The notes beneath the pieces are model-generated. The model saw only the letters and a program-made list of their open reading frames with translations. It did not search any database and was not told the origin of the DNA. A stretch of DNA of 64,000 nucleotides from assembly GCF_000213255.1 (NCBI RefSeq), contig NC_015520.1:1694001-1758000 (forward strand), in the 5' to 3' direction. Shown piece after piece: positions 37,125 to 48,959 of the stretch (position 1 is its first letter; every line of letters begins with the position of its first letter). Made by a program: the position numbers and the translations under genes. The DNA comes from Mahella australiensis 50-1 BON. Its GTDB lineage: Bacteria > Bacillota > Clostridia > Mahellales > Mahellaceae.

Positions 37125-37943
37125 TCAAGCATGATCGCTCACGCTGCGCGTGCTTATCCCAAAGAACCGTTTAAGCCTGCTAAGAAATCCTTGGTCTACA
37201 TTAAATTCCATAAGCGGTACATCTTGGCCTAGTATCCGACGCGCTATATTGTTATAGGCTTGTCCGGCAAGCGATTGCGAGTTGGATACCGCGGGTTCAC
37301 CGCGATTGGTGGATATTACTATGCTCTCGTCATCAGGGACAACCCCCAGCAAGCTTATACCCAATATATCCAGCGTATCGTCTATGCTCATCATATCGCC
37401 GCGGCGCACCATATCCATCTTGAGCCGGTTTATTATCAATTGAGGCTCTTCCAGACCATTTGCTGTCAACAATCCTATGACGCGATCAGCATCCCTTACG
37501 GCCGATACCTCAGGTACTGTAATCACAACAGCCCTGTCGGCACCGGCTATGGCATTCTTAAAACCTTGTTCTATACCAGCCGGACAATCTATAAGCACAT
37601 AGTCGAATTGCTCTTTTAATTCCTCGCACAATTTCTTCATTTGCTCCGGTGTAACAGCCGTCTTCTCCCTGGTCTGCGCTGCCGGTAAAAGATATAATCC
37701 ATCATAGCGCTTATCTTTTATGAGTGCCTGCTTGAGCCTGCATACCCCCTCCACAACGTCCACTAAGTCGTAGACTATGCGATTCTCCAGGCCCATAACC
37801 ACATCGAGGTTACGCAATCCTATATCCGCATCCATCAACACCACTTTATTGCCTTGTAATGCCAATGCCGTACCTATATTGGCGGTAGTAGTGGTCTTGC
37901 CCACACCACCCTTTCCAGATGTTATGACTATGACCTCGCTCAT
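37125..37943 (-). CDS. minD: septum site-determining ATPase MinD
   Basis: 272 residues. Deviant Walker A SGKGGVGKTTTTANIG at about 9-24, and the C-terminal region LSRLKRFFGIS gives an amphipathic membrane-targeting helix. It recruits MinC to the membrane. It overlaps minC by 4 bp and precedes minE. Confidence 0.96.
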   Translation of the reverse strand: MSEVIVITSGKGGVGKTTTTANIGTALALQGNKVVLMDADIGLRNLDVVMGLENRIVYDLVDVVEGVCRLKQALIKDKRYDGLYLLPAAQTREKTAVTPEQMKKLCEELKEQFDYVLIDCPAGIEQGFKNAIAGADRAVVITVPEVSAVRDADRVIGLLTANGLEEPQLIINRLKMDMVRRGDMMSIDDTLDILGISLLGVVPDDESIVISTNRGEPAVSNSQSLAGQAYNNIARRILGQDVPLMEFNVDQGFLSRLKRFFGISTRSVSDHA

Positions 37944-38617
37944 ATGTATCCCTCTCCTCTACGTCGGCTTATTGAAGCCGCTTTTAAATATGGTTCTATT
38001 ACTATTTCAGAGCCGCTGACATAGGCTATCTCCGGTTGGCTGATAAGCGCTGCATCATTATCGGGGGCACGAGCTATCAGATGTCCTATACGTACCTGCA
38101 ACGCTCTTATACTCCCCGCAATAATAGCAGCCTTATCGTTTCCATCCGAGCCTGCATGCGCCATACCGCGTATATAACCCGCCACTACGATATTGCCGCC
38201 TGCTACGACCTCTGCACCCGGATTTACATCGCCTACCACTATAATATTACCATCATAGGCAATCCTTTGTCCGCTCCTAATAGTATTATATACGAATTTA
38301 GCCGGACCTTCAATTATAAGATCATCATTTTCCAAAAAAATTTTCGATGTTATATCATCAGGAGGATCTTTAACAAATACTGGCGCCTCAATTTCTTCTT
38401 CTATCAAGTTTTTGAGTTGAGAAATCTCATCCGGTTCCAGCAAGCGACCGGTAAATTGCACTATAAGCCCTGTGCCTTTAAAAAAATCTCCGGCCTGCTG
38501 TAGACGCTTGCGCAGAGCATCTTTTAAGCTATCAAATGTTAAATCATCGCCCAAAGATATTTGCAATCCGTCACGGGTACCCTTAAAATTTATACCATTT
38601 TCTCTCATTTGGATCAA
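37940..38617 (-). CDS. minC: septum site-determining protein MinC
   Basis: 225 residues. The C-terminal half has the beta-helix signature GDVNPGAEVVAGGNIVVAG and YIRGMAHAG of MinC, which blocks FtsZ polymers when bound by MinD. TTG start with GGAGG 7 nt upstream; its first bases overlap the mrdA stop. Confidence 0.93.
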   Translation of the reverse strand: MIQMRENGINFKGTRDGLQISLGDDLTFDSLKDALRKRLQQAGDFFKGTGLIVQFTGRLLEPDEISQLKNLIEEEIEAPVFVKDPPDDITSKIFLENDDLIIEGPAKFVYNTIRSGQRIAYDGNIIVVGDVNPGAEVVAGGNIVVAGYIRGMAHAGSDGNDKAAIIAGSIRALQVRIGHLIARAPDNDAALISQPEIAYVSGSEIVIEPYLKAASISRRRGEGYI

Positions 38618-40983
38618 GGCTTTGCCTCCTCTGTTCGATCGAGTTTAAAATAGGTTTTCAGTATATCTATAGCTACAGGCGATAAATAAGAACCGCTTCG
38701 GCCACCCGGTACCACTATTGCTATGGCTATTTCCGGTTTTTCATAAGGCGCAAAGGCCACAAAAACAGCATTACTTTTTTTGGGATCATTCGAGGTCTGA
38801 GCTGTGCCGGTTTTACCACCTACTGACATACTAGGATATTGTTTGAGAAACTGGCCGAAGAAAGACGATGCCGTGCCGCCCTCTTCGGTTACCGAATGCA
38901 TGCCGGCTTTTATAGCCTCTACATATGCCGGATCAAGTTTTAAATCATCTTGTACCTCCGGCTGTATAGTTTCTATAACAGTACCATTATTATCGACCAC
39001 CTGTTTGACCACATGAGGCGTCATCACTTTGCCGCCGTTTACTACCGCCGATATATAGCGCACTATAGCTATAGGGGTAAGCATAGTTTGCGCCTGGCCT
39101 ATACCTGTAATAATATGGTCTATAATGCTCCATTGCTGAGTAGCCCATGTGCCTCGCGAGGATGTGAGCGTATCGACCAGTGTATTGTCATCACCTAGAT
39201 GAAGGTCTTCATCTAGTATAGCTCTAACAGATGTTTTATCATAATATTTGACTTTGAGCAATTTATCGACTGTGGCATTTATTCTCTGCTCCCACTCGGC
39301 ATTCATTTCCTCTACGTTCAGTGCTTTTTTTATATTATTTGTGATAAACGTCCTCGTAGCAGCCTCACGGCGTCCGGGATTATCCACAAAACTGGATATT
39401 TCGCCCGGCAGGTCTATACCGGTCGGCCTGGTTAGCCCTAATCTATCGGCCCATTTATACAGGTTGTCGATACCCATACGGTTAGTTACTTCGAAGAAAT
39501 AATAATTGCAGGAATCCTTTATGGCATCGCGCACGTCTTCTGGACCATGTGTCTTGCCATGATCATTCCAGTACCAGCATGCTGGCGCGTCTTTAGGATT
39601 TAGCGTGTCGTTCAATGTATATAATCCCTTATCTACTATAATGGTATTCGGTGTTACAACGCCTTCCTGGAGAGCGGCCACAGCGGTAGCGATCTTAAAG
39701 GTTGAACCAGGCGTATAAGCGCCGGTTATGACCCTGTTCAGAAGGGGATTGCTTTCATCGCTTATAAGCTGCCTGAAATATTTGGCAGCATTATTTCCCA
39801 CCATCCCATTAGGATCATAAGAAGGATAACTGACCATAGCCAGCACTTCGCCGGTATTTACATTCATAACTACAGCAGCGCCATCATCGGCATATGGGCC
39901 CGGTTTATTATATTTGCCATTGCGTATGGCATCTATGGTATTTTTAAGGGATTGCTCTGCCACCTTTTGCAATTCAGCATCTATATTCAATACGACATTG
40001 TTGCCCGACTTAGGATCCTTTGCTTTATCAGGTAGCTCTTTTATCAAGCGCCCTACCACGTCTGTCATTACCCAACGCTCACCCAATCTGTCACCTGAGC
40101 TACCTGTGAGCTGGTCCTCCATCGACTTTTCTATGCCGCTTTTACCTACCAGAGCTTTTGAAATATCATATCCCTTTGCTTCATACTTATCCTTTTCTTC
40201 TTCGGATATTTTGCCGAGGTATCCTACCACATGTGCAGCTGTCTGACCCATGGGATACTGGCGGACATATTGCGTCGATATATTGACTCCGGGCAGTTCT
40301 ACGCTATGTTCTTCTATTTCAAACACGGTCTTTTGGCTCACATTTATGGCTATAGGCGTGGGTATATACCTCTTATAACCGCTCTGAGACATTTCATATC
40401 TTATGGCAACAATCTTTCTGGCTTGCTGAACATCCATATCCTCCGGTATTTTATACTTTTCACGCAAAGCTTTAAAAGCCTCCTCGGCTGAAGCAGATGC
40501 CTCTATATTGTTATCATTTTTAAACTTGGCTTCTTTGGCTTTGGCCTTTTCAGCATCATCCGTATCCCAATTAAATGCAAACCCTTTATTGGTCAAAACT
40601 ATGGGTAGATTATCTATAAAGCCATCGCCATTTTTCTCAAGTATAGCCAGCGTTTTTGTTAATACATCGTTTATAGCCTCATCTATCAGATTATGTCGAT
40701 ACATCTCGACCACATATCGCCGTTCATTAGCTGCCATAACCTGCATATTGCGATCCAATATCTTTCCTCTCGGAGCTTCTATCTTGATGGGACGCATTTT
40801 ATTTGTCTCGGATTGGTGTAGATAATCCGCCCCATTCACGATCTGCAGATCGGCCAATCTATATAAAAGGGCGCTGAACATAACAATAAACGCCATCACA
40901 AAAGCCGTATAGCGCCACTTTAATGCCTTTCTTTGTTTTTTCTCTTCCTCTTTCTTGCTTAGCTTTAAGTTTGCATTTTTCAA
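38614..40983 (-). CDS. mrdA: penicillin-binding protein 2 (elongation transpeptidase)
   Basis: 789 residues. Cytosolic basic N-terminus, membrane helix at about 26-46, a PBP dimerisation domain with a charged insertion at about 140-200, then the transpeptidase domain. S427 in STFK, S491 in SCN and K724 in KTG are all present. It cross-links peptidoglycan in the elongasome together with MreBCD, encoded just upstream. It runs straight into minC. Confidence 0.93.
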   Translation of the reverse strand: MKNANLKLSKKEEEKKQRKALKWRYTAFVMAFIVMFSALLYRLADLQIVNGADYLHQSETNKMRPIKIEAPRGKILDRNMQVMAANERRYVVEMYRHNLIDEAINDVLTKTLAILEKNGDGFIDNLPIVLTNKGFAFNWDTDDAEKAKAKEAKFKNDNNIEASASAEEAFKALREKYKIPEDMDVQQARKIVAIRYEMSQSGYKRYIPTPIAINVSQKTVFEIEEHSVELPGVNISTQYVRQYPMGQTAAHVVGYLGKISEEEKDKYEAKGYDISKALVGKSGIEKSMEDQLTGSSGDRLGERWVMTDVVGRLIKELPDKAKDPKSGNNVVLNIDAELQKVAEQSLKNTIDAIRNGKYNKPGPYADDGAAVVMNVNTGEVLAMVSYPSYDPNGMVGNNAAKYFRQLISDESNPLLNRVITGAYTPGSTFKIATAVAALQEGVVTPNTIIVDKGLYTLNDTLNPKDAPACWYWNDHGKTHGPEDVRDAIKDSCNYYFFEVTNRMGIDNLYKWADRLGLTRPTGIDLPGEISSFVDNPGRREAATRTFITNNIKKALNVEEMNAEWEQRINATVDKLLKVKYYDKTSVRAILDEDLHLGDDNTLVDTLTSSRGTWATQQWSIIDHIITGIGQAQTMLTPIAIVRYISAVVNGGKVMTPHVVKQVVDNNGTVIETIQPEVQDDLKLDPAYVEAIKAGMHSVTEEGGTASSFFGQFLKQYPSMSVGGKTGTAQTSNDPKKSNAVFVAFAPYEKPEIAIAIVVPGGRSGSYLSPVAIDILKTYFKLDRTEEAKP

Positions 40984-40989
40984 TTTTTC

Positions 40990-41505
40990 TCACTTCTCTT
41001 TAGAAAAGATATTTTGCTTATTCATGAAACTATATTTCCTATATAACCAATGTAATATATTATATACTATAACACCTACTGCAGCTGTATATAAGCCATT
41101 AAATATCGATAAAGTCAAAAGCCCTTGCAGGCTTACCTCCAACCTGGATAACGCAAACATCGCAGCCATAAATACGTTATATATTACAGCCGCGTCAAAT
41201 GTAATTATAGCAGGCATAATCACGCGATCCACAGCTACTTTATCGCGTAAAACTATAAATCCATAAGCAAAAGCCAAGTACAATAGTGCTGTAGGTCCAA
41301 CAACATCGGCAAATATTATGTCTTGCAGCAGGCCGCCTGCGATAGCCACGCTGACAGCAGCCAATCGGTCATCCATAAAAGCAAATGCAGCTATCAACGT
41401 CAGCAACATATTGGGTTTAACACCCATTACTTCCACAAACGGTAGTAATGTAGTTTCTATGATAAGATCGATGACCACTATAATAGCTATAATAAAGCTC
41501 TTCAT
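40990..41505 (-). CDS. mreD: rod shape-determining protein MreD
   Basis: 171 residues, about five membrane helices, with the MreD pattern VMGVKPNMLLTLIAAFAFM. It is a membrane partner of MreC and PBP2. It lies between mreC and mrdA with 4- and 6-bp gaps. Confidence 0.9.
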   Translation of the reverse strand: MKSFIIAIIVVIDLIIETTLLPFVEVMGVKPNMLLTLIAAFAFMDDRLAAVSVAIAGGLLQDIIFADVVGPTALLYLAFAYGFIVLRDKVAVDRVIMPAIITFDAAVIYNVFMAAMFALSRLEVSLQGLLTLSIFNGLYTAAVGVIVYNILHWLYRKYSFMNKQNIFSKEK

Positions 41506-41509
41506 ATAA

Positions 41510-42370
41510 CTACGATCCTACTTCGATATTCTCAACGGGAGATTTTATAACCATTACCTCTTCTATCCTAAGAAAATCCACATGAGGCTTCACCATCGCA
41601 TACTCCACTTCACCAGTTAACGTCTTTTTTACCTCTTGTACTACGCCTACCGGTATACCCTTTGGAAATACGCCTCCTAGCCCTGATGTTATAACCTCAT
41701 CCCCTTTATTTAACTTAGAGTCCAATGGAAGATATAGTATTTTTAATAGGTCGGCGTCGGCACCTGACCCGGCTACTAGCATACCCCGGGCCACCCCGTT
41801 ATCGCGCGTCTTATCAGCTATAATGCTAACCGAGCTGCGTTCATCGATTATAGCCATAACCTTGGCCCAGTGATCGGCTACTTCCATAACGCGCCCAGCT
41901 AAACCCTGAGCAGTTATAACGGCCATGTCTACAGCGATGCCGTCAGATGATCCCTTATCTATCACAAATGTTTCAAACCAGTTGCCCGCATTTTTAGCTA
42001 TGACACGCGCTCCACTCGTCACAAGTTGAGGATTCGCCTCTTTAAAATCCAACATATTTTTAAGCCGTTGATTCTCCTCCTCCAATTCCTTCAGCCTCTG
42101 ATTCTCTTGCTGCAATTCGTTTATCCGCTGTTGCAACTGGCTGATATCCTTGCCTTGTTGACGGGATAAAACGACATTATCTATAAACGACCTTATACCG
42201 TTAACAAAAGTATATACTCCCTTTTGTATAGGAGCCAAAATATCCCCTATAATGCCTTCGGCAGGGCTTACTTGATGGCGTTCTTTTATAGTGACAGCTA
42301 TAATTGAAGTAAGGGCTATGACCGCTGCTAAAATCAATATAGCAAAACGGTTCTTGAGCAAACGGGGCAT
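41510..42370 (-). CDS. mreC: rod shape-determining protein MreC
   Basis: 286 residues. One N-terminal membrane helix (about 8-27), a coiled coil (about 75-105, QLQQRINELQQENQRLKELE) and the beta-barrel domain with TSGLGGVFPKGIPVG. It links MreB to cell-wall enzymes outside the membrane. Confidence 0.93.
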   Translation of the reverse strand: MPRLLKNRFAILILAAVIALTSIIAVTIKERHQVSPAEGIIGDILAPIQKGVYTFVNGIRSFIDNVVLSRQQGKDISQLQQRINELQQENQRLKELEEENQRLKNMLDFKEANPQLVTSGARVIAKNAGNWFETFVIDKGSSDGIAVDMAVITAQGLAGRVMEVADHWAKVMAIIDERSSVSIIADKTRDNGVARGMLVAGSGADADLLKILYLPLDSKLNKGDEVITSGLGGVFPKGIPVGVVQEVKKTLTGEVEYAMVKPHVDFLRIEEVMVIKSPVENIEVGS

Positions 42371-42385
42371 AATATAAACACCCCT

Positions 42386-43420
42386 TTACGCCATATTTTT
42401 TGAAGATACTGCTACTTTACTGAGTATATTGATCTCTTCAAGGGCTTTACCGGCACCCATCACAACACAATCCAACGGATTTTCAGCCACGGCTACCGGC
42501 ATGCCCGTCTCCTGCCTTATCAACTTATCCATGCCCCTTAATAATGAGCCTCCACCGGTGAGCATAATGCCCCTCTCCATTATATCAGCAGCCAATTCCG
42601 GCGGTGTTTTCTCCAGTGTGCTCTTTATGGCCTCCAATATGCTTTCCAAGCATTCTTTAAGAGCCTCCTGAACCTCGCTCGATGTTATTGTCAGCGTCTT
42701 AGGAAGACCGGTTATGAGATCCCTGCCGCGTATATCTATTGACTCTTCTTTATCCATCGGATAAGCCGATCCTATCTGTATCTTAATATCTTCGGCCGTA
42801 CGTTCACCTATCATGAGATTGTATTCTTTTTTTATATAGTTTACTATAGCATCATCCATCTTATTGCCGCCCACGCGTGTGGAAACGCTGGTCACTATAC
42901 CGCCCAACGATATTATAGCGACCTCGCTGGTACCTCCCCCTATATCAACCACCATGCTTCCCGTCGGCTCGGTAACCGGCAAACCTGCACCTATAGCCGC
43001 AGCCATAGGCTCTTCCATGAGAAACGATTCACGAGCTCCGGCTTGAGCTGATGCCTCTAACACAGCCCGCCTCTCCACCTGCGTGACTCCGGACGGCACG
43101 CATATAACCACCCGCGGATGTACCGGAGAGTATCGTGCCATAGCTTTTTTTATAAATGTTTTAAGCATTTGCTGCGTTATATCGAAATCGGCTATGACGC
43201 CCTCTTTCATAGGCCGTATAGCTACTATATTGCCGGGCGTGCGACCTATCATGCGTTTAGCCGCTTCGCCCACAGCCACCACCTGATGGCTTCTGTCATT
43301 GCGTATAGCTACCACCGATGGTTCTCTTACCACTATGCCTTTGCCCCTCACATATACGAGCGTATTAGCTGTGCCTAAATCTATACCCATATCCCGTGCA
43401 AAAATATCAAGTAATCCCAT
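42386..43420 (-). CDS. mreB: rod shape-determining actin homologue MreB
   Basis: 344 residues. [11 protein letters not shown] (phosphate 1), [15 protein letters not shown] (phosphate 2) and [12 protein letters not shown] (adenosine motif) are intact. MreB filaments guide lateral wall synthesis. It is first of the mreBCD-mrdA set, 24 bp after radC. Confidence 0.96.
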   Translation of the reverse strand: MGLLDIFARDMGIDLGTANTLVYVRGKGIVVREPSVVAIRNDRSHQVVAVGEAAKRMIGRTPGNIVAIRPMKEGVIADFDITQQMLKTFIKKAMARYSPVHPRVVICVPSGVTQVERRAVLEASAQAGARESFLMEEPMAAAIGAGLPVTEPTGSMVVDIGGGTSEVAIISLGGIVTSVSTRVGGNKMDDAIVNYIKKEYNLMIGERTAEDIKIQIGSAYPMDKEESIDIRGRDLITGLPKTLTITSSEVQEALKECLESILEAIKSTLEKTPPELAADIMERGIMLTGGGSLLRGMDKLIRQETGMPVAVAENPLDCVVMGAGKALEEINILSKVAVSSKNMA

Positions 43421-43444
43421 TTAAATCCTATATCCTCCATTATA

Positions 43445-44143
43445 TCACATAAAATTCTTTTCTTTCAAACTGATTATGGTTCCATCACCTATTATAACAT
43501 GATCCAATACCGATATTCCGAGTATATCTCCCGCCTGCACCAATCTCTTGGTCGTAGAAATATCCTCATGGCTGGGGCTTGGATCCCCACTCGGGTGATT
43601 ATGAACCAATATAACCGATGCGCTGCAATGCTTTATAGCGCTTAAGAACACCTCTCGCGGATGCACTATAGACGCATCCAATGTACCTATGGATATATCA
43701 TCTATGGCTATAACCTTGTTCTTGGTATCCAATTGTACCAGCTTAAAATGCTCCTTTTTCAGATATCTCATCTGGTCCATCAGCAAGGCTGATATATCCT
43801 GAGGGGTTTTTATAACCGCTTTATTCATTGCTCCAGTTCGGTTAATACGTCGGCCCAATTCCAAAGCGGCTTTTATTTTACCGGCTTTGACAGGGCCTAT
43901 GCCTTCTATGGAGCTTATCTCCTCTACGCTGGCCTGCAACAGCCACATCAATCCATTATCGCTCTGCCCGTAGGTCAATACCCTCTGCGCCAAAGCCACC
44001 GCCGATTCCTTTTTATTGCCTACCGATATAATTATAGCCAGCAGTTCGGAATTGGATAACACCTCCGGACCGTATTTATATAAGCGCTCCCGTGGTCGCT
44101 CCGCCTCGGGCAAATCTTTCATAGTCAAATGATACTCCATCAC
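43445..44143 (-). CDS. radC: RadC-family JAMM protein
   Basis: About 232 residues from GTG 44143 (GGAG 8 nt upstream); ATG 44140 and an upstream ATG 44176 inside maf are alternatives. An HhH motif (SSIEGIGPVKAGKIKAALE) precedes the metal-binding JAMM motif HNHPSGDPSPSHED. The function is uncertain despite the repair-derived name. Its place between maf and mreB is the common Firmicutes order. Confidence 0.92.
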   Translation of the reverse strand: MMEYHLTMKDLPEAERPRERLYKYGPEVLSNSELLAIIISVGNKKESAVALAQRVLTYGQSDNGLMWLLQASVEEISSIEGIGPVKAGKIKAALELGRRINRTGAMNKAVIKTPQDISALLMDQMRYLKKEHFKLVQLDTKNKVIAIDDISIGTLDASIVHPREVFLSAIKHCSASVILVHNHPSGDPSPSHEDISTTKRLVQAGDILGISVLDHVIIGDGTIISLKEKNFM

Positions 44144-44156
44144 ATCGAGTTCTCCT

Positions 44157-44735
44157 TTAAAATGCTGTAATGCCACATTGCCCCAGTATCTGAAATAACT
44201 TAAATATAGGCAGGCCGACCACGTTATAGTAGCAGCCTTCCACCCTTTCTATAAATACGGCACCTTTCCCCTGTATAGCATAAGCCCCAGCTTTGTCCAT
44301 AGGTTCGCCAGATGCTATATATCGTTTTATAGTAACCTCATCCATCGGCGACATTTTTACATAGGTAATTTCGCAATCATTTATCTCTAATCTATACTCA
44401 GAATCCAATACTGCAATACCGCTGCATACCTCATGATAACCGCCTTGCAAAAACTTCAGCATATCGAAGGCCTGTTTTTCATCTTTAGGTTTACCTAATA
44501 CTCGGTCATCTTTTACCACTACAGTATCAGCCGCTATTACAGTACGTTGGCCATCGGTTTTATCGTACACATCCCTCGCTTTATCCATAGCCAGGCACAT
44601 GACCACTTCTTTAGGATGTTTAGCGATCGATATATCCTCGTTTACATTGCTCGGTATTGTTTCAAACTGCAGCCCTATGTTCTTTAACAACCATTCCCTG
44701 CGCGGCGATGCCGATGCCAATATCAAACGCTTCAT
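44157..44735 (-). CDS. maf: Maf-type nucleotide pyrophosphatase
   Basis: 192 residues. LASASPRREWLL binds the nucleotide and AADTVVV carries the catalytic Asp. Maf proteins hydrolyse dTTP/UTP and modified nucleotides and influence septation. It starts 3 bp after the DUF4321 gene stop. Confidence 0.92.
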   Translation of the reverse strand: MKRLILASASPRREWLLKNIGLQFETIPSNVNEDISIAKHPKEVVMCLAMDKARDVYDKTDGQRTVIAADTVVVKDDRVLGKPKDEKQAFDMLKFLQGGYHEVCSGIAVLDSEYRLEINDCEITYVKMSPMDEVTIKRYIASGEPMDKAGAYAIQGKGAVFIERVEGCYYNVVGLPIFKLFQILGQCGITAF

Positions 44736-44738
44736 AAG

Positions 44739-44990
44739 TTATCGCAGATATCCTATGAGCGACAACAGCATGCCTATAATGCTGCCTAGATTGAGCCTTA
44801 GCGTCAAACCTAATGTCAGCTTTATAAGGTAAAGGTCCAATTCTAGCGGCTTGGACATGCCTATAACCCAATCGGGTTCAAAGGCCGCTAAGTAATTCCC
44901 AAGGATATCTCCTGCTATACCTCCAATAATAGCTCCTGTGAGCAGTATTAAAAGCAAATAGCCCATACCCTTGCTGTTTCTATTGCGCAA
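44739..44990 (-). CDS. DUF4321 membrane protein
   Basis: 83 residues with two hydrophobic helices (about 10-32 and 62-80), the DUF4321 layout seen upstream of maf in many Clostridia. TTG start with GGAGG 7 nt upstream. First gene of the cell-shape operon, about 60 bp from a good promoter. The function is unknown. Confidence 0.8.
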   Translation of the reverse strand: MRNRNSKGMGYLLLILLTGAIIGGIAGDILGNYLAAFEPDWVIGMSKPLELDLYLIKLTLGLTLRLNLGSIIGMLLSLIGYLR

Positions 44991-45050
44991 GGCAGCTCCT
45001 CCTCATCCGTTATTGGCATGCGCATTTTTACTGCGCATCGCACAATAAGT

Positions 45051-45079
45051 ATTATAACATAGCTATTGACATTTTTCGA
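45051..45079 (-). promoter_or_regulatory. promoter of the DUF4321-maf-radC-mre-min operon
   Basis: TATAAT (45056-45051) with TCGAAA (45079-45074, 4 of 6 to consensus) 17 bp upstream, on minus. The leader holds a small hairpin, ATGCGCA-GTAAAAA-TGCGCAT. Confidence 0.65.
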
Positions 45080-45107
45080 ACTTTTTTTATAAAAATATTT
45101 ATAAAAA

Positions 45108-45136
45108 ATGCTCTTTCCTATTATGGAAAAGAGCAT
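45108..45136 (-). terminator. terminator of the lysS-downstream gene
   Basis: On minus, ATGCTCTTTTCC pairs with GGAAAGAGCAT and is followed by T6. It follows the stop at 45147. Confidence 0.85.
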
Positions 45137-45146
45137 CTATATGATT

Positions 45147-45806
45147 TTATTTTACTAATTCGCCGCTGAGCATCAGATTTACCATCCTTATAGCTAACGG
45201 TATCTTTTTGCTGTACGCCGGTATACCCAAAATCTTCCCTTTGGTATTATAGCCGGCATTCTCCAATACCTCGTTTCCTTCCACTGATATACCGTAAACC
45301 TTGGGCTCCAGTTTTGTTCCGTCCTCTTGTTCTATAGAAGCTTTATATGTTTTTGATGGATCAATCTTTATAGTACCATCTGTTATATATGGTTCCAGGT
45401 CTAAAAATAGACCCTGTTTGGCAAATACGTCGAACGTTTTTTGCGAGAATATATAGATATCACCCTGCTGAGCAGCCACTGTAACCATCAGCTTCTGCTG
45501 TAAGGCCATATCGCCTTGATCTTTAGGCATTTCATTAGCTTCTACCAAAAGCGGTATATCATAAAAAGATATCTGCTGTAATTCCGGAAAATGAACCAAG
45601 GCTTTGTTCCCCAGCTCTTCTAGCTTCTCGGGTTCCTCTATATAATCGTTTACCAGATATATTTCCATGAGCTTTTCGGGAGGAACACGGGTTGCTATGG
45701 TATAGACAAAATTCCATACCAGTAGCACCCCTATTATGCCTACAGCGTATTTCCACCAATCATAGGACAAATGGTTCCTTACTATCGTCTTAGTAATTTT
45801 ATCCAA
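45147..45806 (-). CDS. hypothetical membrane-anchored protein
   Basis: 219 residues with one membrane helix near 20-40 (YAVGIIGVLLVWNFVYTIA) and an outside domain of about 175 residues. The stretch FSQKTFDVFAKQGLFLDLEP resembles part of an extracellular solute-binding fold, but the protein is too short for one. It starts 12 bp after the lysS stop and is probably co-transcribed. The function is unknown. Confidence 0.75.
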   Translation of the reverse strand: MDKITKTIVRNHLSYDWWKYAVGIIGVLLVWNFVYTIATRVPPEKLMEIYLVNDYIEEPEKLEELGNKALVHFPELQQISFYDIPLLVEANEMPKDQGDMALQQKLMVTVAAQQGDIYIFSQKTFDVFAKQGLFLDLEPYITDGTIKIDPSKTYKASIEQEDGTKLEPKVYGISVEGNEVLENAGYNTKGKILGIPAYSKKIPLAIRMVNLMLSGELVK

Positions 45807-45818
45807 TTATATCGCCCC

Positions 45819-47312
<1,494 letters not shown>

Positions 47313-47351
47313 TTAAACCTTGGCGCTGCGTCGCGCCTTTCTCCCTTCAGT

Positions 47352-47828
47352 TTATTTTTTTATATCTACTATGCTGTACCTTATAATACCGTCTGGTACC
47401 GTTATTTCCACTATATCGCCTTTGCTTTTGCCCAATAAAGCCTTGCCCACAGGCGATTCGTTGGAAATCTTATGCTTAAACGGATCAGCTTCAGCCGAGC
47501 CCACTATGACATACTCTTCATCGTCTCCCATTTCTATATCCCGCAGCACTACGGTTGACCCTATAGTCACTTTATCCGTGGTTATTTCGTCCGCATCGAT
47601 AACCTTGGCATTGCGGAGCATGTTCTCCAATGTAACTATACGTCCTTCCACAAAGGCCTGTTCATTCTTTGCCTCATCATATTCGGCATTCTCGGATAAA
47701 TCGCCAAATGCTAAAGCCTGTTTTATTTTAGCAGCGATCTCGCGCCTCTTAACGGTCTTAAGATACTCTAACTCTTTTTCCAGTTTTTCTATGCCTTCCA
47801 CAGTTAAAAGCGTCTCTTTGTTGATCAT
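47352..47828 (-). CDS. greA: transcription elongation factor GreA
   Basis: 158 residues from ATG 47828, the usual length, with GGGAG 8 nt upstream. An N-terminal coiled coil ([19 protein letters not shown], then the acidic tip) and a C-terminal FKBP-like domain ([18 protein letters not shown]). It rescues backtracked RNA polymerase. Confidence 0.95.
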   Translation of the reverse strand: MINKETLLTVEGIEKLEKELEYLKTVKRREIAAKIKQALAFGDLSENAEYDEAKNEQAFVEGRIVTLENMLRNAKVIDADEITTDKVTIGSTVVLRDIEMGDDEEYVIVGSAEADPFKHKISNESPVGKALLGKSKGDIVEITVPDGIIRYSIVDIKK

Positions 47829-47869
47829 TATCATCTCTCCCACTTTTATTGTAATAATTGGGTTTTACT

Positions 47870-47899
47870 ATTATACATAGTCATCATTATATGCGTTAA
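47870..47899 (-). promoter_or_regulatory. candidate promoter of greA-lysS
   Basis: TATAAT (47875-47870) with TTAACG (47899-47894) 18 bp upstream, on minus, about 40 bp before the greA start. Confidence 0.5.
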
Positions 47900-48005
47900 T
47901 TTCTCAAATATTCGGTTTAGCTTTAAACTATGCCTTACCCGAATATTATCGACAAACGCTGAGTTCAAATTTTAGATTTTATTCTAGCACCTTTCACCGA
48001 ATATT

Positions 48006-48959
48006 TCAAGCTTTAAAAAGTTTCTTTCTTATCTGATTATATGAAAGAGCGCTATCTTCGATTATAAAGCCGGCCAGCTTCATCTCATTGCTGTTTATAA
48101 TGTTTATTATAGCCTTCAACGCCTCAACATTATAGCCGTCATAGACATCTACTAACCAACCTTGCATCCATCCTATAAGCTCTATCATATACAACGACTC
48201 TAAAGGCAATAGCGGCGCTGAGGTATAAAAGAACGGATGGGGATCTACATATCCACCATCTATAACTATGGCGCTTTCATCGAATATGATCCTCTGTTCA
48301 GGATAGCAAAGCACGATATCGGCGTTTATTCGGTAACCAGCGGTCAGCTCGGTATCCGTAGATATTAAGATATTATAACGGCGCCCGCATATATCATTGT
48401 ATAAGTATACGCCGGCAGCTAAACCAAAATCGGTTAATAGCTCTCGTGACAATTCTTTTAATCTTTCTCCATCGCTGCCAGCCAAAACCAGATAATTAAC
48501 CTTATCGCCCAAATACCGAGCTATCATCTCCCCAGGTGTCCGATCGGCACCTAATACTATTACCTCCTGTTGTGCCCACGAAGATGCTTTCATAGCTAGT
48601 ATGGATGATATCGCGCATAAACCCGTAGCCCATCGCAACAAGCCCTCCCGGTATACTATATTTATATCTTGCAAATCCGGAAAATCAATAAATGTACACG
48701 CCACGCGAGCGACAGCAGGATTATACCTCCGAATAAGCTTCACGCATCGTCTCACAGCGCTTTTGCCTACTTTTTCCGGCAAAAGCGGCAAGGATATGAT
48801 CTGCCCCATAACATGCTGCCGGTCTGGTTGTTCGACATCATATCGTTTTATAAGGATGTATTTAATGTAAGCGGTAGTTTTTTTAATGAGGCTATGCACA
48901 GTTGTTATAGCAGTATAATCTTTCGACATTATCAAAAATATAAAGCGCTCATCTATCAT
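48006..48959 (-). CDS. hypothetical protein with Rossmann-like middle
   Basis: 317 residues. The segment near 125-215 (EVIVLGADRTPGEMIARYL, then NYLVLAGSDGERLKELSREL) looks like a dinucleotide-binding unit of the shikimate/amino-acid dehydrogenase kind, without the perfect GxGxxG. The N-terminal 110 residues are unrecognised. The ATG overlaps the stop of the quinate-dehydrogenase-like gene (ATGA), so the two are coupled and probably act together. The substrate is unknown. Confidence 0.65.
   Translation of the reverse strand: MIDERFIFLIMSKDYTAITTVHSLIKKTTAYIKYILIKRYDVEQPDRQHVMGQIISLPLLPEKVGKSAVRRCVKLIRRYNPAVARVACTFIDFPDLQDINIVYREGLLRWATGLCAISSILAMKASSWAQQEVIVLGADRTPGEMIARYLGDKVNYLVLAGSDGERLKELSRELLTDFGLAAGVYLYNDICGRRYNILISTDTELTAGYRINADIVLCYPEQRIIFDESAIVIDGGYVDPHPFFYTSAPLLPLESLYMIELIGWMQGWLVDVYDGYNVEALKAIINIINSNEMKLAGFIIEDSALSYNQIRKKLFKA

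Noticed and set aside
44948-45136. 62-codon minus ORF upstream of the DUF4321 gene
   Set aside because: It spans a terminator, a promoter and an RBS, so it is leader sequence rather than a gene.
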